The notes under the pieces were generated by a model. It was not told the DNA's origin, ran no database searches, and was given only the letters and a program-made list of their open reading frames with translations. The translations under genes and the position numbers were made by a program. Shown here in pieces: positions 20,694 to 27,996 of a stretch of 64,000 bases of DNA (positions are counted from its first letter, which is position 1; every line of letters starts with the position of its first letter). This DNA comes from Microbacterium sp. MYb66. GTDB taxonomy: Bacteria; Actinomycetota; Actinomycetes; Actinomycetales; Microbacteriaceae. The DNA lies in contig NZ_PCOV01000001.1 of NCBI RefSeq assembly GCF_002979435.1, positions 1-64,000 on the forward strand, written 5' to 3'.

Positions 20694-21269
20694 GTGGCAC
20701 GACGACCGGCTCCTCCTTCGCCGTCTCCGGCGTCGAAGGAATCGCGCACGGCGGCGAAGGCGACCGCGAAGCCGAAGGCGACACCCGCGCCGAGGTCCGC
20801 GAGGACGTCATCGACGAGGCCCCGGGGCGCAACTCCGCGCGTCGACGTGCGCGAGTGGACCACCGGCATCCGGCTCTCGGCGTTCTCCGTCATCATGCTG
20901 TCGCTGGTGGTGCTCGGGGCATGGGTCCTGGTGCCGACGCTGGGCACCTTCATCGACCAGCGCCAGAAGATCGCGGCGCTGGAGGCATCCGTGCAGGTGA
21001 GCGAAGACGAGATCGCCGCACTCGTCACCGAACGCGAACGGTGGAACGACCCCGCGTACATCACGACCCAGGCGCGGGAACGGCTCTACTACGTCAAGCC
21101 GGGTGAGGTCGTCTACCTGATCGACAACGACCTCGATGCCTCCGCCCTCCCTCGGGAGCAGGAGCCCGTGAGCGACACGCTCGAGGAGAAGCCGGCGGAC
21201 TGGATGCCGCAGCTGCTGCGCACCGTCGTCGCGGCGGGCCTCAGCGAGACCGCGGCCGTGGCTCCCTGA
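20694..21269 (+). CDS. FtsB/DivIC-family septum formation initiator
   Basis: This bitopic membrane protein of 191 residues is a predicted FtsB/DivIC-type divisome component. The first 50 residues are a cytoplasmic Pro/Ala/Lys-rich stretch, one membrane helix spans about 61-83 (LSAFSVIMLSLVVLGAWVLV), and a short coiled coil follows (IDQRQKIAALEASVQVSEDEIAALV). The conserved NDPAYITTQARERLYYVKPGEVVYLI comes next. A GTG start behind AAGGAGGA suits co-transcription with eno, 80 bases upstream. Confidence 0.9.
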   Translation: MARRPAPPSPSPASKESRTAAKATAKPKATPAPRSARTSSTRPRGATPRVDVREWTTGIRLSAFSVIMLSLVVLGAWVLVPTLGTFIDQRQKIAALEASVQVSEDEIAALVTERERWNDPAYITTQARERLYYVKPGEVVYLIDNDLDASALPREQEPVSDTLEEKPADWMPQLLRTVVAAGLSETAAVAP

Positions 21270-21304
21270 GAGTTCGCTCCGAGCATCTTCTCGGGCGGCT
21301 CCCC

Positions 21305-21316
21305 TACTCTGGAGGG
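21305..21316 (+). promoter_or_regulatory. -10 element of DUF501 gene, leaderless
   Basis: TACTCT at 21305-21310 and then six bases precede GTG 21317. Confidence 0.55.
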
Positions 21317-21859
21317 GTGACCACTCCGCCGTTCCCTGCGCCCACGCCCGCCGAGCTCGCCGTCGTCTCGGCCCAGCTCGGTCGTTCTGCCCGGGGTGTG
21401 GTGGGCATCGCAGCACGGTGCGCCTGCGGCAACCCGACGGTGGTCGCGACGACGCCGCGGCTTCCCGACGGCACACCGTTCCCCACTTTCTACTACCTGA
21501 CGCATCCCGCGGCGACGGCGGCGATGTCGACGCTCGAGGCCACCCAGGTGATGCCCGAGCTCGCCGCGCTCCTCGCCGACGACGAGGAGGTGGCTGCGGC
21601 CTATCTCGCCGCTCATGAGGACTACCTCGCCGACCGCGCGCAGTTCGGGGAGGTCGCGGAGATCGACGGCATCTCCGCCGGCGGCATGCCGACGCGCGTG
21701 AAGTGCCTGCACGCCCTGGCCGGCCACGCGCTGGCGGCAGGCCCTGGAGTGAACCCCATCGGCGACGCCGCACTCGCGCGCTCGTCCTGGTCGCCGTCGG
21801 TCTGCCGCTGCGAGGATCCGGGCGCCGCGGTACGCGTCGAGGCTGCGCGCTCGGCATGA
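21317..21859 (+). CDS. DUF501 family protein
   Basis: The 180-residue protein matches the actinobacterial DUF501 family that follows eno and ftsB in many genomes. Features seen include VGIAARCACGNPTVVATTPRL near residue 30, FPTFYYLTHPAATAAMS near residue 55, and RVKCLHALAGHALAAG near residue 120 with conserved Cys and His residues that could bind a metal. No function is established. Its stop overlaps the start of the subtilase gene (ATGA). Confidence 0.88.
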   Translation: MTTPPFPAPTPAELAVVSAQLGRSARGVVGIAARCACGNPTVVATTPRLPDGTPFPTFYYLTHPAATAAMSTLEATQVMPELAALLADDEEVAAAYLAAHEDYLADRAQFGEVAEIDGISAGGMPTRVKCLHALAGHALAAGPGVNPIGDAALARSSWSPSVCRCEDPGAAVRVEAARSA

Positions 21860-23163
21860 CCGTCCGCCGGACGCTGCGAAGCGCCGCCGCCATCGTGGTG
21901 GTCGCGGCGACCGTCGCGCTCCTCGGTGCGGCGGCGACCCCGCCGCCGGTGCCGGACGACCCGACGGACCCGGTGCGTGCGTCGGAGTACTGGCTCGACG
22001 GAGCGCGGATCCGCGAGGCCTGGCAGACGACCCGGGGCAAGGGCGTGACGATCGCGGTGATCGACACGGGAATCGGCAAAGTGCCGCAGACCTTCGGCGA
22101 TGCCGTGATCGGTGGCACCGATGTCTCCGGGGCCGGCACCCCGGATGGGCGCACGCCCCTGGGTGCGGTCGACGGGAACCACGGATCCTGGGTGGCATCG
22201 CTCGCTGCGGGGCGCGGCTCACCCGACGGCACCGGCATGATCGGCGTGGCGCCGGAGGCCAACCTGCTTTCGATCTCGGTGGGATTCGGCGCGGCCGCTG
22301 CCGTGCCGTTCACGGAGCAGGTCGCGAAGGCGATGCGCTGGGCGGTCGACAACGGCGCCGACATCATCAACCTCTCCTTCACGACCAACACCCTCGACTG
22401 GGACGAGAGCTGGGACGACGCATTCCTCTACGCCTTCGAGCACGACGTCGTGGTGGTCGTCGCCGCGGGGAACCGGGGGAGCGGTACGAACATCATCGGC
22501 GCTCCCGCCACGATCCCCGGCGTGCTCACCGTCGGCGGCGTGGATCAGACCGGGACCGCGAGCATCGAGGCGTCGACGCAGGGCATCACGATCGCGATCT
22601 CGGCGCCCAGTGAGGGTCTGCTCGGCGTCTCCGCCGACGGCGAGGTCGTCTCGTGGAGCGGCACCAGTGGTGCGGCCCCGATCGTCGCCGGCATCGCGGC
22701 GCTGATCCGCTCCGCCCACCCCGACATCAAGGCGATCGACGTCATCAACCGGATCATCAAGACCGCGCTGCCGGTGCCGGATGCGATCAAGCCGCAGGAT
22801 CCGCTCTACGGGTACGGACTCGTGGACGCCGCAGCGGCCATCTCCGCCAACATCGCTCCGGTGACGGCGAATCCCATGGGCGACCTGGCCGAGTGGATCC
22901 GCTACTTCCGCCGCGCGGAAGCGGAACCGCAGCCGGAGCCGGCCGTCACGCCGGTCGCGATTCCCCCGCTGCCGGCCGCCGACGCGCCGACGGAGGCGGG
23001 TTCACCGTTGCTTCCCAGCGCTGATTCACTGCGTTACGGTACCCTGCCGCTCATTGCGCTCACCGTCCCTGGTATCCTTGTAGCGCTTGGCGTCACCGCA
23101 GCTGCCCGGCGCATCCGATCGGCGCGCATTTCCGTACGCCAAACCCCCGACTCCGAGGAGTAG
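21856..23163 (+). CDS. S8 subtilisin-like protease, mycosin-like, membrane anchored
   Basis: The 435-residue protein has a signal sequence (residues 4-28), a peptidase S8 domain with catalytic Asp70 (AVIDTGIG), His109 (DGNHGSWVASLAAG) and Ser271 (SGTSGAAPIVAGIAAL), and the oxyanion Asn in AAGN. A Pro-rich stretch and a C-terminal membrane helix (LIALTVPGILVALGVTAAA) follow. That topology is the one seen in mycosins of type VII secretion, but no ESX genes are nearby. ATG 21856 overlaps the DUF501 stop. Expected site of action is the outer face of the membrane. Confidence 0.9.
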   Translation: MTVRRTLRSAAAIVVVAATVALLGAAATPPPVPDDPTDPVRASEYWLDGARIREAWQTTRGKGVTIAVIDTGIGKVPQTFGDAVIGGTDVSGAGTPDGRTPLGAVDGNHGSWVASLAAGRGSPDGTGMIGVAPEANLLSISVGFGAAAAVPFTEQVAKAMRWAVDNGADIINLSFTTNTLDWDESWDDAFLYAFEHDVVVVVAAGNRGSGTNIIGAPATIPGVLTVGGVDQTGTASIEASTQGITIAISAPSEGLLGVSADGEVVSWSGTSGAAPIVAGIAALIRSAHPDIKAIDVINRIIKTALPVPDAIKPQDPLYGYGLVDAAAAISANIAPVTANPMGDLAEWIRYFRRAEAEPQPEPAVTPVAIPPLPAADAPTEAGSPLLPSADSLRYGTLPLIALTVPGILVALGVTAAARRIRSARISVRQTPDSEE

Positions 23164-23170
23164 TTCTTCT

Positions 23171-24697
23171 GTGCCTCAGAACAGCACTGTGCCCAAGATC
23201 CTGATCGTCGGCGGAGGGTACGCAGGTTTCTACACCGCGTGGAAGCTCGAGAAGCACCTTCGCAAGGGTGAGGCCGACGTGACCATGGTCGACCCGCTGC
23301 CGTACATGACGTACCAGCCGTTCCTTCCCGAGGTGGCCGCCGGTTCGATCGAGGCGCGTCACTCGGTCGTCGCGCACCGCCGTCACCTCAAGCGCACCAA
23401 CGTCCTCACGGCCAAGGTGACGAACATCAACCACGCGCAGAAGGTCGCGACGATCACGCCGCCCGTGGGTGAGCCGTACGAGTTCGCGTACGACCAGATC
23501 GTCGTCACCGCAGGCGCCGTCTCCCGCACCTTCCCGATCCCGGGCATCGCCGACAATGCGATCGGGCTGAAGACGATCGAGGAAGCCGTCGCGATCCGTG
23601 ACAAGGTCATGTCGAACTTCGACAAGGCGGCCTCGCTGCCGGCCGGACCCGAGCGCGACCGTCTGCTGACCGTCGTTGTCGTCGGCGGTGGCTTCGCCGG
23701 CATCGAGGTGTTCGCCGAGCTGCGCTCGCTGGCGTCCGCGCTGGTGGGCAAGTACCCGCAGATCAGCTTCGACGACACGCACTTCCACCTCATCGAGGCG
23801 ATGGGTCGCATCATGCCCGAGGTCTCGCTGAAGACCAGCGAATGGGTGCTGAAGGACCTCGCCAAGCGCGGTGCCAACGTGCATCTCGACACCCAGCTGA
23901 CGAGCGCGGTCGACGGCAACGTCGAGCTCTCGACCGGCGAGGTCATCCCGACCGACGTCATCGTGTGGACCGCCGGTGTCATGGCGAACCCCACCGTCGT
24001 GCGCGGCGGAGATCTGCCCGTCGAGGAGCGCGGTCGCATCCAGACCCGTGCCGACCTGCGGGTGGGCACCCCTGAGGCATTCGTCGAGGGCGCCTGGGCT
24101 GCCGGCGACGTGTCGGCCGTCCCCGATCTCTCGGGTGGTGGCGTCGGCGGTTTCTGCGTGCCGAACGCCCAGCACGCCGTCCGTCAGGCGAAGCTCCTCG
24201 CGAAGAACCTCGTGGCCGTCCTCCGTGGCGAGAACCCCCGGGACTACTTCCACAAGAACATGGGAGCGGTGGCGGGTCTCGGCCTGTACAACGGTGTCTT
24301 CCAGTCCGGCAAGATCGCGCTCAAGGGCTTCGTCGCCTGGGTGGCGCACCGTGGATACCACGGCCTCGCGATGCCGACGTGGGAGCGCAAGTTCCGCGTC
24401 ATCTGGGGCTGGTGGAACAACCTGTGGCTCGGCCGCGACCTGGTGAACCTCGAGACGGTGCAGAACCCGCGCTATGTCTTCGAGGAGTTCGCGGCTCGTC
24501 CGCGTCCGGCTGCTCCCGCCGCTCCGGAGGTCGCGCCGGCTGAGAAGGCTGCGCCGCCGGTCAAGAAGACCGCCGCGAAGGCCGCGCCGGCCGCGCCGGC
24601 GGAGGTCGCCGCGACACCTGCGGCGAAGAAGCCCGCCGCCAAGAAGGCTCCTGCGAAGAAGGCGGCAGAGCCCGCCGAGGTGACTGCCGCGAAGTAG
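23171..24697 (+). CDS. ndh: Type II NADH dehydrogenase (NDH-2)
   Basis: NDH-2 passes electrons from NADH to quinone without pumping protons. The protein of 508 residues has the FAD-binding ILIVGGGYAGFYTAWKLEK at its N-terminus, a second nucleotide fold VVVVGGGFAGIEVFAELRSL near residue 165 for NADH, and AAGDVSAVPD near residue 310. The last 60 residues or so form an Ala/Lys/Pro-rich disordered tail, which is unusual for the family. GTG 23171 gives the standard start (VPQNSTVPKILIVGG); a longer frame from 23087 overlaps the upstream gene and is not credible. Confidence 0.93.
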   Translation: MPQNSTVPKILIVGGGYAGFYTAWKLEKHLRKGEADVTMVDPLPYMTYQPFLPEVAAGSIEARHSVVAHRRHLKRTNVLTAKVTNINHAQKVATITPPVGEPYEFAYDQIVVTAGAVSRTFPIPGIADNAIGLKTIEEAVAIRDKVMSNFDKAASLPAGPERDRLLTVVVVGGGFAGIEVFAELRSLASALVGKYPQISFDDTHFHLIEAMGRIMPEVSLKTSEWVLKDLAKRGANVHLDTQLTSAVDGNVELSTGEVIPTDVIVWTAGVMANPTVVRGGDLPVEERGRIQTRADLRVGTPEAFVEGAWAAGDVSAVPDLSGGGVGGFCVPNAQHAVRQAKLLAKNLVAVLRGENPRDYFHKNMGAVAGLGLYNGVFQSGKIALKGFVAWVAHRGYHGLAMPTWERKFRVIWGWWNNLWLGRDLVNLETVQNPRYVFEEFAARPRPAAPAAPEVAPAEKAAPPVKKTAAKAAPAAPAEVAATPAAKKPAAKKAPAKKAAEPAEVTAAK

Positions 24698-24713
24698 CAG
24701 TCCCACCTCGCAT

Positions 24714-24759
24714 ACGACGATCGGTCCCGCGCGCTCTGCGTCGGGGCCGATCGTCGTTT
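24714..24759. terminator. Terminator after ndh
   Basis: ACGACGATCGGTCCC pairs with GGGGCCGATCGTCGT around a 14-base loop, followed by TTT. It separates ndh from the riboswitch unit. Confidence 0.75.
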
Positions 24760-24800
24760 CCGGTCGGAGTTCCTCGGAGGGGACGCATAGGTCGTGCCGG

Positions 24801-24812
24801 TAGCGTCACCCG
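24801..24812 (+). promoter_or_regulatory. Promoter of riboswitch transcript
   Basis: TAGCGT at 24801-24806 puts the transcript start at about 24813, exactly at the first paired bases of the riboswitch. Confidence 0.6.
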
Positions 24813-24930
24813 AGCAAGGGGAGTACTCCCGTCTGCAGCGACGTCGTCATTACGAGCACGTGATCGTGCTCCGGCCCGCTGGCCCGTGAGGGTGGAGGAG
24901 ACCTTGGCACCCGCATCGCGGGCTGCCGAG
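24813..24930 (+). ncRNA. yybP-ykoY-type manganese riboswitch
   Basis: The leader has the three hallmarks of the yybP-ykoY class: GGGGAGTA at 24818-24825, a central GTCGTCATTACG at 24843-24854, and GAGACCTTG at 24898-24906. CAAGG (24815-24819) pairs with CCTTG (24902-24906) to close the P1 helix, as in the Lactococcus lactis aptamer. A seven-base stem GAGCACG/CGTGCTC (24854-24871) forms one arm. A GC-rich hairpin at 24906-24927 may be the expression platform. This class binds Mn2+ and normally switches genes on for Mn export or metal-linked membrane proteins. Here it precedes an uncharacterised protein and a DedA protein. Confidence 0.82.
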
Positions 24931-24994
24931 AGAACCCTGCCGTCCGTCCGACGTCGTGGATCCGCGGTGGCCCGCTCCACGAAAGGGACCACTC

Positions 24995-25903
24995 ATGGGA
25001 AAGCTCTCCCGACTGATCGGACTCGCCTCCGAAGCCCTCGACAAGAACACCGGCTCCGGACGCAGCGGCCACTCGGCGGAGGGATCCCGCTCGACCGACT
25101 GGGGTGGGATGCTCCGTGGGGCCGTCGACGCCGTACGCGGCCCGGTCGATCCGGCGTCGTCGCCGGAGCAGGCCCGCTCGACACCGAGGGATCCGTATGC
25201 ACCGCCCGCGTCCCCGGGAGCAGGTGCTCGTCGCTCGAGCGGCGCGCCGTCATCCGCCGATCCGTTCGCGCCGCCGGCACCGGGGGCACCACGTGCTCCG
25301 CAGACCGCCTCGGACGCGGACCGGGCGGCCATCGCCCGCTACGACTACCTGCTGCAGACGGCGGATCCGCATCGTGTCGAGCAGATCCACCGCGAGGCGT
25401 TCGCCCGTCTGACTCCTGCGCAGCGCACGCTCGTCGAAGCGCGCATGCGGGCAGAGCTCGCACCGGGTGAGCGCCCGCACTCCTCGTCACCCGACGATCT
25501 CGCTCGCGCTGCCGGACGCGCCGAGGCCATGAAGCCGGGTCGGATGCGCGGGCTCCTGTCACGCGTGCGCGGTGCAGGTGCCGGCGGGGTAGCGGTCGCC
25601 GCGGGTGGCGCGGCCGTCGGGCTGCTCGGAGTGGTGGCCGGTGGTGCCGTCCTCAGCACCGTGGCCGGACCGCTCCTCGAGCAGGCGGCGAGCCTCGGCG
25701 TCGACTTCGGCGCGTTGGCGGAGGGCGTCGATGTCGAATCCCTCGCGGCGGGCGTGGACGTCGAGTCGCTCACCGGTGGTGCGGGTGACCTGATGGGCTC
25801 GGCCGGAGAGACGGTGTCCGGGCTCGGCGATGCCGCGAGTGGGTGGGGCGAGCGGCTCGGGGACCTCGGCATCCCCGGTATCGGCGACCTCTTCGGACGC
25901 TGA
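24995..25903 (+). CDS. Uncharacterised Gly/Ala-rich protein downstream of Mn riboswitch
   Basis: I do not recognise a functional family. The 302 residues divide into an N-terminal MGKLSRLIGLASEALD amphipathic segment, a Pro/Ser-rich linker (50-105), a helical block at 108-160 (ARYDYLLQTADPHRVEQIHR then ARLTPAQRTLVEARM), a Gly/Ala hydrophobic stretch at 193-230 that could insert in a membrane, and a short tandem repeat GVDVESL at 244-250 and 253-259. A Gly-rich tail ends it. ATG 24995 has AAAGGG upstream; an earlier in-frame ATG at 24956 lies in the leader. The DedA gene follows after six bases. Regulation by manganese is inferred from the leader. Confidence 0.8.
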   Translation: MGKLSRLIGLASEALDKNTGSGRSGHSAEGSRSTDWGGMLRGAVDAVRGPVDPASSPEQARSTPRDPYAPPASPGAGARRSSGAPSSADPFAPPAPGAPRAPQTASDADRAAIARYDYLLQTADPHRVEQIHREAFARLTPAQRTLVEARMRAELAPGERPHSSSPDDLARAAGRAEAMKPGRMRGLLSRVRGAGAGGVAVAAGGAAVGLLGVVAGGAVLSTVAGPLLEQAASLGVDFGALAEGVDVESLAAGVDVESLTGGAGDLMGSAGETVSGLGDAASGWGERLGDLGIPGIGDLFGR

Positions 25904-25909
25904 CCCCGC

Positions 25910-26578
25910 ATGGCCTTCGCGACTGTCGCCGACCACGGCTTCACCGGACTCACCGGATTCGCCGCCGACGTCCTCACCGCGCTCGGCGACATCGGGGTCG
26001 GCGTTCTCGTCTTCCTCGAGGTGCTGGTCCCGCCGATCCCGAGCGAGGTGATCCTGCCGTTCGCGGGATACCTCAGCCAGAGTGGCCATCTGAACCTGGG
26101 CTGGCTCATCTTCTGGAGCACGCTGGCGTCCTGGCTGGGCGCGCTGCTGCTCTACGGGCTCGGGGCGGCGATCGGGATGGAGCGGGCCGTACGGATGCTC
26201 GCGGCGACCAGACTCGTGAGCCGAACCGATCTGGAACGAGGGTCGGACTGGTTCGTGCGCAGCGGGAGCTGGACCGTCCTGGTCGGCCGGATGGTGCCGG
26301 GCGTCCGCAGCCTGATCTCGATCCCCGCCGGGGCCTCCCGCATGAACCTGGCGACCTTCAGCGTCTACACGATCATCGGCAGCGGTCTCTGGAACGGACT
26401 GCTCCTGGGCGTCGGAGCGGCACTCGGCACGCAGCACGAACAGCTGGAGCACTACCTCGGCTATCTCGATTACGTCGTGTACACGGCGATCGCGATCGCT
26501 CTCGTCGTCCTGGTCGCGCGCCGGGTGCGGGAGTCCGCCGGAGGACGCAAGGCGACGGTCGGAGAGATCGAGGACTGA
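25910..26578 (+). CDS. DedA-family membrane protein
   Basis: DedA proteins are polytopic membrane proteins; some members recycle undecaprenyl phosphate or other lipids across the membrane. The 222-residue protein has the reentrant-loop motif VLVPPIPSEVILPFAGYLSQ near residue 40, FWSTLASWLGALLLYGLG, and the family GRMVPGVRSLISIPAGASRMN near residue 127. It starts six bases after the preceding gene, so it should be under the same riboswitch. Which lipid or ion it handles cannot be told. Confidence 0.92.
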   Translation: MAFATVADHGFTGLTGFAADVLTALGDIGVGVLVFLEVLVPPIPSEVILPFAGYLSQSGHLNLGWLIFWSTLASWLGALLLYGLGAAIGMERAVRMLAATRLVSRTDLERGSDWFVRSGSWTVLVGRMVPGVRSLISIPAGASRMNLATFSVYTIIGSGLWNGLLLGVGAALGTQHEQLEHYLGYLDYVVYTAIAIALVVLVARRVRESAGGRKATVGEIED

Positions 26579-26587
26579 GCGCTCGGG

Positions 26588-26660
26588 TGCCCCCGCTGGG
26601 ATTCGAACCCAGACTGAAGCGATTTTAAGTCGCCTGCCTCTGCCATTGGGCTACGGGGGC
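26588..26660 (-). tRNA. tRNA with UAA anticodon (tRNA-Leu by anticodon), short variable loop
   Basis: The minus strand folds as a complete cloverleaf: acceptor stem GCCCCCG/CGGGGGC, D arm (three pairs plus a C-A mismatch), anticodon stem GGCGA/TCGCT with loop CTTAAAA, and T arm CTGGG/CCCAG with TTCGAAT. The anticodon is UAA, reading UUA leucine codons. The variable region is only five bases, whereas bacterial tRNA-Leu normally has a long variable arm. CCA is not encoded. UUA codons are rare at this GC content. Confidence 0.88.
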
Positions 26661-26736
26661 CGCGTCGCCAGCCTATCGCCGGCCCACAGGATGCGACGCG
26701 GTCCCGCCGGGGGTGATCCGGAGTACGAGGAGGCCG

Positions 26737-26748
26737 TAGGGTGGGGGA
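26737..26748 (+). promoter_or_regulatory. -10 element of aldolase-like gene, leaderless
   Basis: TAGGGT at 26737-26742 lies six bases before GTG 26749. Confidence 0.55.
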
Positions 26749-27996
26749 GTGCTCGACCTCATCGACGAACTGAGCCCCGTCCATGGTGCGCCCGCGGTCG
26801 CCCCCGAATGGGAGGATCCGGCGCGCTATTGGCCACGCCTGTCCGCCGTGACGGGCCATCTGCCCGCGCCGGTCGCGGTGATCGACCGCGAGGCGCTCCG
26901 GTACAACGCGATGGACCTGCTGGTCCGCGCCGGCGGGCTCCCGATCCGCGTGGCCTCGAAGTCGGTGCGCGTGCGGGCTGTCCTCGACGCGGTGCTGAAG
27001 CTCCCGGGGTTCCGCGGCATCCTCGCCTTCACGCTCGAAGAGGCTCTGTGGCTCGCCGAGACTCACGATGACATCGTTCTCGGGTACCCCACGGTCGACC
27101 GCGCGGGCCTGGAGCGCCTCTTCGCCGACGAGCAGGCGGCCCAGCGCATCACGCTGATGATCGACGACCTCGTGCACCTCGATCTCATCGACAGCGTCGC
27201 CGGCCCCGGTGCACGCCCCGAGATCCGCGTCGCGATCGACGTCGACGCCTCCTGGCGATCGTCTCTCCTCGGTCATATCGGAGTGCGCCGGTCGGCTCTG
27301 TTCTCCGCGGGGGAGGTCGCCGCCTTCGCTCGCAAGGTGGTCGCGCGTCCCGGGTTCCGGCTCGTGGGCCTGCAGATGTACGACGCGCAGATCGCCGGTC
27401 AGGGCGATGACGCCGGTCCCGATGCGCCGCTGATCCGGATGGTGCAGGCGCGCTCGCGCAACGAGCTGCGCGACCGCCGCGCGGCGATCGTCGACGCCGT
27501 GGCATCGATCGCACCGATGGAGTTCCTCAATGGTGGCGGCACGGGGTCGCTCGAGTTCACCGGGAGCGACGAATCGCTCACCGAGGCCAGCGCCGGCAGC
27601 GGGCTCCTCGGGGGACACCTGTTCGACGGGTATCGGTCGTTCCGGCCCGCGCCGGCATCCGCATTCGCCTTCGACGTCGTCCGACGCCCGGCCGCCGACA
27701 TCGCGACCGTGCTGGGTGGCGGCTGGATAGCCTCCGGGCCCGCGCTGGCCTCGCGCCAACCGCGTCCGGTCTGGCCTGAAGGTCTCCGCACGCTCTCGCG
27801 CGAAGCCGCGGGCGAGGTGCAGACCCCGCTGCAGGGCCCGGCGGCCGCGTCGCTCGGCGTGGGGGATCGGGTCTGGTTCCGCCATGCCAAGAGCGGTGAG
27901 CCGGCCGAGCGCATCGAGAGCTACCACCTGGTCTCCGGCGAGGAGATCATCGACGAGCTGCCGACGTACCGCGGCGAGGGAAAGGCGTTCCTGTGA
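26749..27996 (+). CDS. PLP-dependent amino acid deaminase/aldolase (D-threonine aldolase-like)
   Basis: This 415-residue protein belongs to the alanine-racemase-fold family that includes D-threonine aldolase and D-serine dehydratase. The N-terminal PLP barrel has the Schiff-base lysine at about residue 71 (IRVASKSVRV), and the C-terminal beta domain ends with FRHAKSGEPAERI, a likely metal-site region, and SYHLVSGEEI. The exact substrate is uncertain. It is coupled by GTGA overlap to an FAD-linked sugar-lactone oxidase; this pairing recurs in actinobacteria and suggests a joint pathway, which I cannot name. Confidence 0.85.
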   Translation: MLDLIDELSPVHGAPAVAPEWEDPARYWPRLSAVTGHLPAPVAVIDREALRYNAMDLLVRAGGLPIRVASKSVRVRAVLDAVLKLPGFRGILAFTLEEALWLAETHDDIVLGYPTVDRAGLERLFADEQAAQRITLMIDDLVHLDLIDSVAGPGARPEIRVAIDVDASWRSSLLGHIGVRRSALFSAGEVAAFARKVVARPGFRLVGLQMYDAQIAGQGDDAGPDAPLIRMVQARSRNELRDRRAAIVDAVASIAPMEFLNGGGTGSLEFTGSDESLTEASAGSGLLGGHLFDGYRSFRPAPASAFAFDVVRRPAADIATVLGGGWIASGPALASRQPRPVWPEGLRTLSREAAGEVQTPLQGPAAASLGVGDRVWFRHAKSGEPAERIESYHLVSGEEIIDELPTYRGEGKAFL

